From: Amycolatopsis cihanbeyliensis
GTDB taxonomy: Bacteria > Actinomycetota > Actinomycetes > Mycobacteriales > Pseudonocardiaceae
NCBI RefSeq assembly: GCF_006715045.1
Contig: NZ_VFML01000001.1
Coordinates: 5,986,001-6,050,000, forward strand
DNA: 64,000 nucleotides
Reading direction: 5' to 3'
This document shows positions 1 to 12,859 of this stretch, piece after piece (within the stretch, counting starts at the first letter, position 1; each line of letters opens with the position of its first letter). The position numbers were made by a program, and so were the translations under genes. The notes under the pieces were generated by a model. That model saw nothing but the letters and a program-made list of their open reading frames with translations. It ran no database searches and was not told where the DNA came from.

Positions 1-828
1 GGCACGATGGCCACCGGCATCGTGGAGGTGTTCGCCCGGCGGGGTTATCCGGTGGTGCTGCGCGCCCGGAGCGCGGACAAGGCGGCGGCCGCGGTCGCGA
101 AGGTGGGCAAGTCCCTCGACAAGGCGGTCGCCAAGGGCCGGATGACCGAGGAGGAGGCCGGGGCGGCACTGGACCGGATCACGCCGGCGGTCGAGTTCGC
201 CGAGCTCGCCGGGGCCGACCTCGTGATCGAGGCCGTCGCCGAGGAGCTGGCGGTGAAGCGGGCGGTGTTCGCGGCACTGGACGGGGTGGTCAAGCCCGGC
301 GCGGTACTGGCGACCACAACCTCCTCGCTGCCCGTGATCGAGTGCGCCGCGGCCACCACGCGCCCCGGCGAGGTGCTCGGCCTGCACTTCTTCAACCCCG
401 CGCCGGTGATGAAGCTGGTGGAGGTGGTGAGCACGATCGCGACCGACCCGGACGTGCTGGCCACCGGGCGGGCCGTCTGCGCCGCGGTCGGCAAGCATCC
501 GGTGCGTTGCGGCGATCGGGCCGGGTTCATCGTCAACGCCCTGCTGTTCCCGTATCTCAACGACGCGGTGAAGATGCTCGAGGCGCACTACGCGCGGGCC
601 GAGGACATCGACACGGCGATGAAGGTCGGCTGCGGGTTGCCGATGGGCCCGTTCGAGCTGCTCGACGTGGTCGGCCTGGACGTGTCCCTGGCGATCCAGC
701 GCACCCTGTACAACGAGTTCCGCGAGGCGGGGTTCGCGCCGGCTCCGCTGCTGGAGCACCTGGTGACCGCGGGCAGGCTCGGCCGCAAGACCGGCAAGGG
801 CTTCCAGGACTACACCCAGCGCTCGTGA
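1..828 (+). CDS. 3-hydroxyacyl-CoA dehydrogenase, 5' truncated by window edge
   Basis: Oxidises 3-hydroxyacyl-CoA (probably 3-hydroxybutyryl-CoA) with NAD(P) in the cytoplasm. The first in-frame bases read GTMATGIVEVFARRG, the end of the Rossmann GxGxMG loop, so the true start lies just upstream of the window. Visible family marks are the acidic run DLVIEAVAEE, the TTTSSLP segment, the catalytic-region sequence GLHFFNPAPVMKLVEVV, and the C-terminal domain with NALLFPYLNDAV and GPFELLDVVGLDV. The ending GRKTGKGF is typical. Only a few N-terminal residues are missing and the gene looks intact otherwise. The substrate chain length cannot be judged from sequence. Confidence 0.9.
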   Translation, partial: GTMATGIVEVFARRGYPVVLRARSADKAAAAVAKVGKSLDKAVAKGRMTEEEAGAALDRITPAVEFAELAGADLVIEAVAEELAVKRAVFAALDGVVKPGAVLATTTSSLPVIECAAATTRPGEVLGLHFFNPAPVMKLVEVVSTIATDPDVLATGRAVCAAVGKHPVRCGDRAGFIVNALLFPYLNDAVKMLEAHYARAEDIDTAMKVGCGLPMGPFELLDVVGLDVSLAIQRTLYNEFREAGFAPAPLLEHLVTAGRLGRKTGKGFQDYTQRS

Positions 829-831
829 AAC

Positions 832-1035
832 CTAGTTGCAGCAGCCGCCACCGCAGCAGCCGCCGCCCGCCGGCGCGGGTGTCGGTGCGCCGCCGGTCAG
901 CGGCACGGTGGTGAGCAGCTTGACCGTGTCCCGGTGACCGTCCGGGCAGGTGGCCGGCGCGCCGGACTCGCTCATCGGCCTGCTCAGCTCGAAGGTGCCG
1001 GTGCATTCCCGGCATCGGTAGGCGTAGGTCGGCAT
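832..1035 (-). CDS. FmdB-family zinc-ribbon protein
   Basis: A 67-residue protein beginning MPTYAYRCREC, the standard opening of the FmdB regulatory/zinc-ribbon family. The first knuckle is C-x2-C (CREC) and the second is the single Cys at CPDGH, which is variant. The C-terminus is a Gly/Cys-rich tail (GGGCCGGGCCN) that may bind metal. The role in actinomycetes is not settled. It ends 4 bp after the convergent acyl-CoA dehydrogenase, so both genes terminate against each other. Confidence 0.8.
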   Translation of the reverse strand: MPTYAYRCRECTGTFELSRPMSESGAPATCPDGHRDTVKLLTTVPLTGGAPTPAPAGGGCCGGGCCN

Positions 1036-1079
1036 GTGCCCATTATCGGGGATGCCGGACGGATGGGAAGCTGAGCGGC

Positions 1080-2222
1080 GTGGACACAGCGGATGAGCCC
1101 ATGCTGGACGAGCGGATACCGCACCTTGCCACCGTTGTCCCCGCCGCCCTTGCCGCCCTCGGCGTGGACGGTTGCACCGGCGGGCTCGGGTTTCCCGAGC
1201 TGACCGGCGCCTGCGTGCTGCTGGTGGACGGGCTCGGCTGGGAACTGCTGGAGGAGCACGCCGATGCCGCGCCGGTGCTGGCCGGGCTGCGGCGCGGGCC
1301 GTTGCGGGTCGGCTACCCCGCGACCACGGTGGCCGGGCTGTCCGCGATCGGCACCGGGGTGCCCTCGGGTGAGCACGGGATGGTCGGCTACTCCTTCGAG
1401 GTGCCCGGCGTCGGTGTGCTCAACGCGCTGCGCTGGTGCGGCCATCCCGGCGGGGAGGACCTGCGTGCGGCGGCGACCCCGGAGGAGGTGCAGCCGCTGC
1501 CCACCACCTTCGCCATGGCCGCTGCCGCCGGGCTGGCGGTGAGCGTGGTGTCCGCGGCCGAGTACAAGCACTCCGCGTTGACCAGGGCGGTGCTGCGCGG
1601 TGGCCGGTACGTCGGCGTGCACGCCCTCGGCGACCTTGCCGCGCGGGCGCTGGCCGCGATCGGGGAACCGGGCACCTTCTGCTACGCCTACCACAGTGAG
1701 CTGGACATGCTCGGCCACGTGTACGGCCCTGGTTCGGCCGCGTGGCGGATGCAGCTGCGCCAGGTCGACCGGCTGGTGGAGTCCCTCGTGGACGGTCTGC
1801 GGCCGGGCACGATGCTCGCGGTCGTCGCCGATCACGGCATGGTCGGGCTGGACGGCACCGCGGTGGACGCCGACGACACGCCCGAACTGCTCGCCGGGGT
1901 GCGCGCCCTCGGCGGTGAGGTCCGGGCGCGGCACGTGTACACCGAGGACGGCGCGGCCGGGGACGTGCTGGCCGCCTGGCGGGAGACGCTCGGCGCGCGG
2001 GCATGGGTGCTGCCGGGGGAGGAGGCGATCGCGCGGGGCTGGTTCGGGCCGCGGGTCGCCGACCACGTGCGGCCCCGGATCGGGGACGTGGTGGCCGCCG
2101 CGCGCGGCCGGTCCGGGGTGCTGCGCGAGCTTGCCGAGCCGGTGGAGTCCGCGATGCGTGGCCAGCACGGTTCGCTCACCAGCGCCGAGCAACTCGTGCC
2201 GCTGGCCGTGGCCCACGGCTGA
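1080..2222 (+). CDS. Alkaline phosphatase superfamily protein (nucleotide pyrophosphatase/phosphodiesterase-like)
   Basis: A 380-residue predicted metal-dependent phosphohydrolase of the AP/NPP superfamily. Metal-site marks are VLLVDGLGWELL near residue 45, the nucleophile region GYPATTVAGLSAIGTG with Thr about residue 82, the central SELDMLGHVYGPGS, and VVADHGMVG followed by a C-terminal GQHGS. No signal peptide is seen, so it is probably cytoplasmic. The chosen start is GTG; an ATG seven codons later is an alternative. The natural substrate is unknown. Confidence 0.78.
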   Translation: MDTADEPMLDERIPHLATVVPAALAALGVDGCTGGLGFPELTGACVLLVDGLGWELLEEHADAAPVLAGLRRGPLRVGYPATTVAGLSAIGTGVPSGEHGMVGYSFEVPGVGVLNALRWCGHPGGEDLRAAATPEEVQPLPTTFAMAAAAGLAVSVVSAAEYKHSALTRAVLRGGRYVGVHALGDLAARALAAIGEPGTFCYAYHSELDMLGHVYGPGSAAWRMQLRQVDRLVESLVDGLRPGTMLAVVADHGMVGLDGTAVDADDTPELLAGVRALGGEVRARHVYTEDGAAGDVLAAWRETLGARAWVLPGEEAIARGWFGPRVADHVRPRIGDVVAAARGRSGVLRELAEPVESAMRGQHGSLTSAEQLVPLAVAHG

Positions 2223-2255
2223 TCCGTTCGAGCGGATCCTGGTTACCGTGGAGTC

Positions 2256-2555
2256 GTGCCCCGACGTAACCGGCCCCGAGGTTCCCGCCCCGACCAGCCT
2301 TCCGCGGTCGGTGCGGCCACCGGCTGGGCCAGGCCGGAGTCCGGGCCGGACGGGGAGTGGCTGGTGCGCAGCGTGCCGGGGTCGCAGGCCACGAAGTTCT
2401 ACCGCTGCCCCGGCTGCGACCACGAGATCCGGCCGGGTGTGCCGCATGTGGTGGTCTGGCCCGCGGGCGGCACCGGTTCGGTGGAGGACCGCAGGCACTG
2501 GCACCGCGGTTGCTGGCAGGCGCGGGCCCGGCGCGGGCCCACCCGCCGCCGCTGA
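2256..2555 (+). CDS. Small zinc-ribbon protein, function unknown
   Basis: A 99-residue basic protein starting at GTG. The middle carries FYRCPGCDHEIRPGVPHVV followed by HWHRGC, giving a CxxC...HxH..C pattern consistent with one zinc site. Both termini are Arg/Pro-rich. Similar small proteins occur widely in actinomycetes and are sometimes mislabelled ATP/GTP-binding. Role unknown. It is read with the preceding phosphatase after a 33-bp gap. Confidence 0.65.
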   Translation: MPRRNRPRGSRPDQPSAVGAATGWARPESGPDGEWLVRSVPGSQATKFYRCPGCDHEIRPGVPHVVVWPAGGTGSVEDRRHWHRGCWQARARRGPTRRR

Positions 2556-2570
2556 TCGCGGCGGCATCGA

Positions 2571-3089
2571 TCACTTGCGGTAGAAGACCGCGGGCACGTC
2601 CTTCCCGCCCTCGCGGTAGGGACCCTCCCTGTACAGCCGGAAGCCGAGCTTGTCGGCGACCCGGCGGGCCGGGGTGTTGCCGGGGTTGGTGACGATCACC
2701 ACAGGCGTCCCGGCGAGCTCCCGCTCGGCCCACTCCACCGTCGGGGCCGCCATCTCCATGGCGTAGCCGTTGCCCCAGGCACTCGGCCGGAACCGGTAGG
2801 CGAGGTTCAGGATCGTCTCCCCCTCGATCTCCTTGTACCGCACCCCACCGAGGCCGATGACCGTGCCGGAGGCCGACTCCTCGACCATCCAGTAGCCGAG
2901 CCCGTGCTCGGCCCACTGCCGCCGCCACTCGGCGAACAGCGTTCGGGCCTCCTCCTCGCTCGGCGGAGGTCCGCCGTGCTCGTGGGTCGCCGGGTCGGTC
3001 TGGATCTCGATCACGGCCGACAGGTCATCCTCGCGGATACGGCGCAGCAGCAGCCGCTCGGTGCGGATGTCCCGCAATGTGTGGATCAT
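2571..3089 (-). CDS. GNAT N-acetyltransferase (RimJ/RimL-like)
   Basis: A 172-residue acetyltransferase transferring acetyl from acetyl-CoA to an amine of an unknown acceptor. It opens with IRTERLLLRRIREDDL, the usual RimJ/RimL-type start, then IGLGGVRYKEIEG (beta4) and AYRFRPSAWGNGYAMEM, the variant acetyl-CoA pyrophosphate loop. It closes with NTPARRVADKLGFRLYREG, the C-terminal GNAT helix and strand. The start at 3089 is preferred because the open frame upstream has no family similarity. It is divergent from the hydrolase gene 31 bp away. Confidence 0.85.
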   Translation of the reverse strand: MIHTLRDIRTERLLLRRIREDDLSAVIEIQTDPATHEHGGPPPSEEEARTLFAEWRRQWAEHGLGYWMVEESASGTVIGLGGVRYKEIEGETILNLAYRFRPSAWGNGYAMEMAAPTVEWAERELAGTPVVIVTNPGNTPARRVADKLGFRLYREGPYREGGKDVPAVFYRK

Positions 3090-3120
3090 GTAGGCGACAC
3101 TAGCGGCGGGGTCGAACAGA

Positions 3121-3885
3121 ATGTGGGGTATGACCAAGCTGCCTGTTGTCCTGCTGCACGCGTTCCCGCTGGACTCCCGGATGTGGAACCGGGTCCGCGA
3201 ACCACTCGCCGAGCACACCCGGCTGATCACCCCCGACCAGCGCGGCCTCGGCCGGACCAGGCTGCCGGAGACCGATCGCGCGCCGAGCCTGGACGACGCC
3301 GCCATGGACGTGCTGGCCATGCTGGACAAGCTGGAGCTGGACAAGGTGGTGCTCGGCGGCTGCTCGATGGGCGGCTACCTGACCATGGCGGTGCTGCGCG
3401 CGGCCCCGGAGCGAATCGGTGGGCTGGTGCTGATCGACACCAAGGCGGGCGCCGACACCCCCGGCGCCTCCGCGAACCGGCTTTCCGTCGCCGACCGGGC
3501 CGAGGCCGAGGGCGGCACCGGCTGGCTGGCCACCACCATGCTGCCGAAGCTGCTTTCCGTCGGGACCCGGTACCGCCGCCCCGACCTGGTGGAGACCGTA
3601 CGGGACCAGATCGAGTCCCAGCCGCCTTCCGGCGTCGCCTGGGCGCAGCGGGCGATGGCCGCCCGGCCCGACTCCACCGAGGCACTGCGCGCGGCGCGGG
3701 TGCCCGCGCTGGTCCTGGTCGGCCAGGAGGACTCGGTCACCCCGCCGGAGCAGGCCGGCACCATGGCCGAGGCGCTGCCGGAGGCCGAGTTCGTCGAGGT
3801 GCCGCGGGCCGGGCACCTGAGCCCGCTGGAGGAGCCCGCCGCGGTGATCGACGCGGTCACCGGCTGGTACCGGGCGCGGTTCTAG
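3121..3885 (+). CDS. Alpha/beta-fold hydrolase
   Basis: A 254-residue single-domain hydrolase, probably cytoplasmic. The oxyanion strand is PVVLLHAFPLDSRMW, the nucleophile elbow is GGCSMGGYL with Ser at about residue 81, the acid is in LVGQEDSVTP, and the catalytic His is in RAGHLSPLEEP. The length and lid pattern fit the 3-oxoadipate enol-lactonase/esterase group, but the substrate cannot be assigned. An ATG at 3130 (MTKLPVV) is an equally good start. It overlaps the next convergent gene by 4 bp. Confidence 0.85.
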   Translation: MWGMTKLPVVLLHAFPLDSRMWNRVREPLAEHTRLITPDQRGLGRTRLPETDRAPSLDDAAMDVLAMLDKLELDKVVLGGCSMGGYLTMAVLRAAPERIGGLVLIDTKAGADTPGASANRLSVADRAEAEGGTGWLATTMLPKLLSVGTRYRRPDLVETVRDQIESQPPSGVAWAQRAMAARPDSTEALRAARVPALVLVGQEDSVTPPEQAGTMAEALPEAEFVEVPRAGHLSPLEEPAAVIDAVTGWYRARF

Positions 3886-4745
3886 AGGTACTCGGCGAGT
3901 GCGGCCCGCGCCTCCGGTAGCCGTTCGGGGAACCGCCGGGCGATCACGAATCGCCAGCACACCCCGAACAGCCGCCGCAGCTCGACGAACGGCGCCAGCT
4001 CGCCCGCCTCGGGCGCCCCGGGGTAGGCGGCCAGCGCCGCCGCCCCGTCCAGCCGGGTGGTCGTGGCCAGTGCGGCGAGGTCCCAGCCGAGCGGTCCGCG
4101 CCAGCAGTCCTCGAAGTCGATCCAGCGCGAACCGGCAGCTGTGCCGAGCAGGTTGCCGGGATGGGCGTCTCCGTGCAGCGCCTGCACCCGCTCGGCCGGG
4201 AGCGTCTCGGCCAACCGGTGCGCTCGTTCCCGCAATGATTCCGCCGCCGGGCCCAGCTCACGGGTCAGCAGGTCGAGCATTCGGTGGATTTCGGCCAGCG
4301 GCCCCTCGGTCGGCAACTCGCCGGGATAGTCGCGCAGGCATTCGTGCAGCTCGGCCAACCTGCTCGCGACCTCGGCCGGGCCGGGTCGGTAGGACGTGAG
4401 ATGCGCTACATATCGCCAGAGGGTCACCGGCAGGCCGTCCGCCGCGTGCGGGCCGGCGGGCGGGTCGGTGGACGGGGGCACCACCGGGGCGCCACGCCCG
4501 GAGAGGAACGCGGCCAGCGCCACATCGCGAGCCAGCCAGGCGGCGGCATCGGGCCGGGTCAGCAGCGTGGTCGCAGGCACCCTCGCGACCACCGGGCCGA
4601 GCCTCACCAGCACGTTCGATCGTTCCGCCAGTACCTCGGGCGCATCGACCGGCAGCCCGAACCGGGCTCCCACCGCCACGGCGGCCGCCACCGCGGATGC
4701 CACGTACCCCACCGTCACGGAGTGATCTTGCCAGCCTGTGCGCAC
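3882..4745 (-). CDS. Aminoglycoside phosphotransferase-family kinase, substrate unknown
   Basis: A 287-residue member of the APH/ChoK fold. The catalytic loop is VQALHGDAHPGNLLG (HGDxxxxN) and the metal-binding Asp is in RWIDFEDCWRG. The N-terminal lobe has LAERSNVLVRLGPVVARV in place of a canonical P-loop. Such genes are common in actinomycete core genomes and need not give drug resistance. It stands apart from the aminoglycoside-type cluster 31 kb away. GTG start. Confidence 0.75.
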   Translation of the reverse strand: MRTGWQDHSVTVGYVASAVAAAVAVGARFGLPVDAPEVLAERSNVLVRLGPVVARVPATTLLTRPDAAAWLARDVALAAFLSGRGAPVVPPSTDPPAGPHAADGLPVTLWRYVAHLTSYRPGPAEVASRLAELHECLRDYPGELPTEGPLAEIHRMLDLLTRELGPAAESLRERAHRLAETLPAERVQALHGDAHPGNLLGTAAGSRWIDFEDCWRGPLGWDLAALATTTRLDGAAALAAYPGAPEAGELAPFVELRRLFGVCWRFVIARRFPERLPEARAALAEYL

Positions 4746-4861
4746 CCGCGGGAGGGGTGAGGGATACGATCCCCCTTAGCCGCCGGCGTTGGCGTCCCGC
4801 CCGCAGGCTGCTGGACCACGCCGAACGGTGACCACCACAAAGTTGACAGCAGGAGGCAGGA

Positions 4862-8624
<3,763 letters not shown>

Positions 8625-8646
8625 CCCGCGGACCCCAGTGGTTGCT

Positions 8647-9033
8647 TCAGGACGTGCGGTCCGAGGCCTTCCAGACGACGTAGGCCTCATCGGCGTCGGT
8701 GGTCATGGCTTCGACGAACTTGTCGTGGTCGAAACCGGGCAGCATCTGCAGCCGCTCCAGCAGGGCGTCGGCGGCCGGGTCCCCACTGGGCACGGCCGTG
8801 CCCGCCCCGTCCGAGCCGGCCAGCATGAAAAACACGTCCTCGTCCCACGGCCCCTCCGGGATCACTCTGATCACCACCGCGGACAGGTCTGACCAGGTAA
8901 CGGACTCCTCGCTGCCGTCGGCCAGCTGCCGGCGTACCCCGGTGTCGTCGACGCGGACCGCCCGGGACCGGGCGCTGGATGAGTCCTGGGACAACGGTTC
9001 TCCCTCAGTGTTTTGGCTGGAAACGCGCAGCAC
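8647..9033 (-). CDS. Conserved hypothetical protein
   Basis: A soluble 128-residue acidic protein with no motif I recognise. The core (GVRRQLADGSEESVTWSDL, then VVIRVIPEGPWDEDVFFMLA) alternates strand-forming segments and looks like a small alpha/beta or PH-like fold. The C-terminal LPGFDHDKFVEAM resembles the ending of small actinomycete proteins of unknown function. The start is uncertain: the first 14 residues may be untranslated. Confidence 0.55.
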   Translation of the reverse strand: MLRVSSQNTEGEPLSQDSSSARSRAVRVDDTGVRRQLADGSEESVTWSDLSAVVIRVIPEGPWDEDVFFMLAGSDGAGTAVPSGDPAADALLERLQMLPGFDHDKFVEAMTTDADEAYVVWKASDRTS

Positions 9034-9273
9034 GATCGTCAGTCGAACACAGAGGCGCGGGGCGCCTCCGTCTGGGGTGGCGGGAGACGGGCGGGCGACG
9101 CCCGGAACTCGGTCACGGCTGTCACCTCCGCAGGTCGTGCGCCCCGCCTCCCCGCTTGTGGGCTCCGCTGAGCGCGCGTTCCTCCGCTCGTCACCACAAG
9201 TCCGAGCGGTTTCTCGGGCGCTCCCTCAGGGTTGACGTTTTGTCCACGGTAGTCCGATCCGCCTCCCGGTCAC

Positions 9274-11328
9274 TCAGGTGGGTGCGGCGGCGTCCAGTCT
9301 TCGCAGCGCATCCCGGACGACCTGCCGGTCGGTGGTGGGCCAGAACGGCGGCAACGAGGCGCGCAGGAAGCCCCCGTAGCGGGCCGTGGCCAGCCGGGAG
9401 TCCAGCACGGCCACCACGCCCCGGTCGCCCATGGTGCGGTGCAGCCTGCCGGTGCCCTGCGCCAGCAGCAGGGCCGCATGGGTGGCCGCGACGGTGAGGA
9501 AACCGTTGCCGCCCCGCGCCTCGACCGCGCGCTGCCGGGCGGAGGACACCGGGTCGTCCGGGCGCGGGAAGGGCAGCCGGTCCACCACGACCAGCTGTAG
9601 CGCGGGCCCCGGCACATCCACGCCCTGCCACAGGGAGAGCGTGCCGAACAGGCAGGTGTGCTGGTCCTCGGCGAACTTGCGCACCAGCAGTGAGGTGGAG
9701 TCCTCGCCCTGACACAGGATCGGATGGTCGATCCGCCCGCGCAGCTCCTCGGTCGCCTGCTTGGCCGCCCGCATGGAGGAGAACAGTCCCAGGGTGCGCC
9801 CGCCCGCGGCGTCGATCAGCTCGGTCAGTTCGGCCAGCATGGGTTCGCCGAGCCCGTCCCGGCCCGGCGGCGGCAGATGCTTCGCCACGTACAGGATGCC
9901 GTTGCGGCGGTAGTCGAACGGGGAGCCGACGTCGAGGCCGGTCCACTCGATCACGTCCCCGTCCGCGGGCGGGGACTTCTCGGTGGCCGTGCCGGCGGGC
10001 TGCTCCCGCTCGACCTGCTTCGAGGATGGTGGCAGGCCCCACTGCCTCGCCAGCGTGTCGAAGGTGCCGCCGAGGGTCAGGGTGGCCGAGGTGAGCACCG
10101 TGGTGTTCGCGCCGAAGACCCGCTCGCGCAGTAGCCCGGCCACGGCCAGCGGGGCGACCCGCAGCGTCGGCGGCCGCGGGTTGGCCGAGTACTGGTCGCT
10201 GCTCAGCCACACCACGTCCCGCTGGTTCGCCTGGTCCTCCTCGAAGGCATCCAGCAGCCGGACCGCGGTGTCGTGCACCTCCTCCAGCAGCGAGCGGGCC
10301 AGCTTGCGCGCGGTGGCCTCCTCGACCTCCTCCTTGCGGTCGGAGCCCAGTGCGGTGAGGCAGGCGTGCGCGGCGTCCCGGACGGCGGGCAGGGCGCCGG
10401 CAAGCGGTTGCGGCAGCGCGTCCATCCGGCCCGCGCCGAGGTCGTCCAGTACGAGCGCGAGCCCGTCACCCGACTCCAGCAGCCGGTCGGCGATGCCCGC
10501 GTCGATGAGCTTGCCGCAGCGGCGACTGGCCGCGGAGATCATCGCGCTGGTCAGCTCGCCGGTGGCCACCGAGGTCACCCGGTCGACCAGCTCGTGCGCC
10601 TCGTCGATGATCACCAGGTCGTGCTCGGGCAGCACCTGGTAACCCTGCAGCGCGTCGATCGCCAGCAACGCGTGGTTGGTCACCACCACGTCGGCCCGGC
10701 CGGCCTCGGCCCTCGCCTGCTCGGCGAAGCAGTCGGTGCCGATCGGGCAGCGGGCGGCACCGAGGCATTCCTTCGCGGTGACCGACACCTGTCGCCACGC
10801 CCGCTCCGACACGCCGGGCACCAGTTCGTCCCGATCCCCGGTCTCGGTCTCCGAGGACCATTCGTGCAGGCGCTTGACCTCCTTGCCCATCTTGGAGACG
10901 TCGAAGGCGTCGAAAAGGCCATCGTCCTCCGGTTCCTCGGCGGCACCGGTGTCCAGCTTGTGCAGGCACAGGTAGTTGCGCCTGCCCTTGAGGATGGCGA
11001 AGGTCGGCTCCCTGCCGAGCGGCTTCTTCAGCGACTTGGCCAGCCGCGGCAGGTCCCGGTCGACGAGCTGGCGCTGTAGCGCGATCGTCGCGGTGGAGAC
11101 CACCACGGTGGCTTCCTTCTGCACCGCGTGGCGGATGGCGGGCACCAGGTAGGCCAGCGACTTCCCGGTGCCCGTTCCCGCTTGCACGGCAAGGTGTTCG
11201 CCGGTGCGGACGGCCCGGGCGACCGCCTCGGCCATCTCGATCTGGCCGTCCCGTTCGGTACCGCCGACGGCTTCCACCGCATGCGTGAGCAGCTCACGGA
11301 CACTGGGCAACTCGGAGCGTTCGGCCAC
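9274..11328 (-). CDS. dinG: DinG/XPD-family ATP-dependent DNA helicase
   Basis: A 684-residue superfamily 2 helicase, probably 5'-3', involved in resolving damaged or structured DNA. Walker A is QAGTGTGKSLAYL (about residue 52) and Walker B is LVIIDEAHELVD. An iron-sulfur cluster region is suggested by the Cys at NYLCLHK and the ECLGAARCPIGTDC run. Motif VI is seen in LAQGTGRLHRTMGDRG near the end. The DEAH motif and Cys spacing favour the DinG/YoaA branch. The 240 bp upstream of its 3' neighbour (9034-9273) show no gene. Confidence 0.9.
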   Translation of the reverse strand: MAERSELPSVRELLTHAVEAVGGTERDGQIEMAEAVARAVRTGEHLAVQAGTGTGKSLAYLVPAIRHAVQKEATVVVSTATIALQRQLVDRDLPRLAKSLKKPLGREPTFAILKGRRNYLCLHKLDTGAAEEPEDDGLFDAFDVSKMGKEVKRLHEWSSETETGDRDELVPGVSERAWRQVSVTAKECLGAARCPIGTDCFAEQARAEAGRADVVVTNHALLAIDALQGYQVLPEHDLVIIDEAHELVDRVTSVATGELTSAMISAASRRCGKLIDAGIADRLLESGDGLALVLDDLGAGRMDALPQPLAGALPAVRDAAHACLTALGSDRKEEVEEATARKLARSLLEEVHDTAVRLLDAFEEDQANQRDVVWLSSDQYSANPRPPTLRVAPLAVAGLLRERVFGANTTVLTSATLTLGGTFDTLARQWGLPPSSKQVEREQPAGTATEKSPPADGDVIEWTGLDVGSPFDYRRNGILYVAKHLPPPGRDGLGEPMLAELTELIDAAGGRTLGLFSSMRAAKQATEELRGRIDHPILCQGEDSTSLLVRKFAEDQHTCLFGTLSLWQGVDVPGPALQLVVVDRLPFPRPDDPVSSARQRAVEARGGNGFLTVAATHAALLLAQGTGRLHRTMGDRGVVAVLDSRLATARYGGFLRASLPPFWPTTDRQVVRDALRRLDAAAPT

Positions 11329-11378
11329 GGCGCCAAACGGTACCCGGGGGCGCCGTCAGAATCGGGCAGGCGGTGGGC

Positions 11379-11969
11379 TCAGCGGTGCGAACGGATCCGT
11401 TCGACCAGCTTCCAGGTGCCCGGCAGCAGGCCCGCGGCGAGCACGATCTTCACCGCGTCGCCGATCAGGAACGGCACCACGCCCATGGCGAGGCCGTCCG
11501 CGAGGCCCAGCGAGGCCGCGGCCATCAGCCAGGGCACCCCGACGGCGTAGATGGCCAGGTTGCCGAGCACCATCGTGCCCGCGGTGCGCAGCGGGGTGCG
11601 GTCGCCGCCGCGGGCTGCCAGCGCGCCCACCAGCGCTCCGGCGAACACGAAGCCGACGATGTATCCGGCGCTCGCGCCGAACAGCCCCGAGCTGCCGTTC
11701 TGGAACCACGGCACCCCCGCCGCGCCGATCAGCAGGTACAGCAGCAACGAGGCGGCACCGCGTTGCCAACCCAGCGCGGCTCCGGTGAGCAGGGCGGCGA
11801 AGGTCTGGCCGGTCATCGGCACCGGGCTGCCCGGGACCGGCAGCGCGACCTGTGCCGCGAGCCCGGTGACCACCGCGCCACCGGCGACAAGGGCGAGGTC
11901 ACGGGCCAGCGCGCCGGGAACGAGGTCGGCGAGGACCGGGCGGCGGTCGGCCAGGGACAACGAAGACAC
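11379..11969 (-). CDS. bioY: Biotin transporter S-component BioY
   Basis: A 196-residue membrane substrate-binding subunit of an ECF-type biotin transporter. Six hydrophobic segments are visible. The family signature is LPVPGSPVPMTGQTFAALL near residue 40, followed by YLLIGAAGVPWF and AGYIVGFVFAG. The GTG start at 11969 is supported by a GGGAGGTC ribosome site; the longer open frame upstream lacks similarity. No bioM/bioN genes are adjacent, so it either shares ECF ATPases encoded elsewhere or works alone. Confidence 0.92.
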   Translation of the reverse strand: MSSLSLADRRPVLADLVPGALARDLALVAGGAVVTGLAAQVALPVPGSPVPMTGQTFAALLTGAALGWQRGAASLLLYLLIGAAGVPWFQNGSSGLFGASAGYIVGFVFAGALVGALAARGGDRTPLRTAGTMVLGNLAIYAVGVPWLMAAASLGLADGLAMGVVPFLIGDAVKIVLAAGLLPGTWKLVERIRSHR

Positions 11970-12151
11970 GGATGACCTCCCAGCGAGAACGAAACTCCAG
12001 CGCAGGCTAGTGCGGACGGATCTTCCGCGGCCCCCGGAAGTCGCCTTTCTCACGACCGCCCGCGCCACTCGACCGGGTGGTGTGATGCGCTCCGGGTCAG
12101 GCTCGGCCCGCTCACCGCCGATGCCGTCAAAGGGTAAGTACGTCACGGGGA

Positions 12152-12859
12152 ATGGAGCGGGCGATGTCGAGGATCAACCGGGCGATGCTGGCTGCGGCGC
12201 TGAGCGGAGGGTTGTTGGGTGGCGGGTTGCTTGCGGTTCCGGCGCAGGCGCAGGCCGCCGAGTGGACCGCACTTGCCGAGGGCTCGCTCGGTTCGGTGGA
12301 CATGGTGGTGGGCGGCCAGTCCGTGGGGTCCGGCCCGATAGCCCGCTGTGACGCCGACGAGCAGCCACGCAACAACGCCGGGGTCGCGGTGGTCAGCCGA
12401 ACCACCCGGTACGGCAGGGGAGAGACCGACTGCGGCCGCGACGACACGGGCATCGCCTCGGCCGAGGCCGGTGGCCAGCGGTTCAGCACCGAGGTGCTGC
12501 GCCAGTTCGGCGGCCCCGCGCTGGAGGTGCGCTCGTACGCCGCCCGCTGCCGGACCACGGAGAACGGCAGCAGCGGGTACATGGAACTGGGCGGCGTCTC
12601 CGGGTTCACCGTGCCGAGGGACATCCCGATCAACCACGCCGTCACCATCCCCGGGAAGCAACCCGAGGATCCGCCGATGGCGAAGATCGTGCTGAACGAG
12701 GTGGTCATCCCGGACCCGCCGGACGGCAGCATGACCACGAACGCCCTGCACATCACGCTGTTTCCGGAAGGCGGCCCGGCCAGCGGCAGCCTGATCGTCG
12801 GTAGCGCGAGCTGCGACCCCTACGGCCTGTCCCCGCAACCGGCCAACTCGCCCACATGA
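12152..12859 (+). CDS. Secreted protein of unknown function
   Basis: A 235-residue protein with a clear Sec signal peptide: basic MERAMSRINR, hydrophobic core, and a predicted cut after VPAQAQA. The mature part is Gly/Ser-rich with four Cys in pairs (ARCDAD, TDCGRD, ARCRTT, ASCDPY), suggesting disulfides outside the cell, and looks beta-rich (SVDMVVGG, SGFTVPRDIPI). It may belong to the choice-of-anchor type of actinomycete exoprotein, but this is weak. Its last codons and stop lie inside a 21-bp repeat array. Confidence 0.65.
   Translation: MERAMSRINRAMLAAALSGGLLGGGLLAVPAQAQAAEWTALAEGSLGSVDMVVGGQSVGSGPIARCDADEQPRNNAGVAVVSRTTRYGRGETDCGRDDTGIASAEAGGQRFSTEVLRQFGGPALEVRSYAARCRTTENGSSGYMELGGVSGFTVPRDIPINHAVTIPGKQPEDPPMAKIVLNEVVIPDPPDGSMTTNALHITLFPEGGPASGSLIVGSASCDPYGLSPQPANSPT

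Noticed and set aside
9034..9273. RNA gene or riboswitch upstream of the DUF-like gene
   Set aside because: No conserved fold or tRNA/riboswitch signature could be seen; only GC-rich sequence.
11970..12151. Biotin-repressor operator in front of bioY
   Set aside because: No clear BirA or BioQ-type palindrome was found by eye in the gap.
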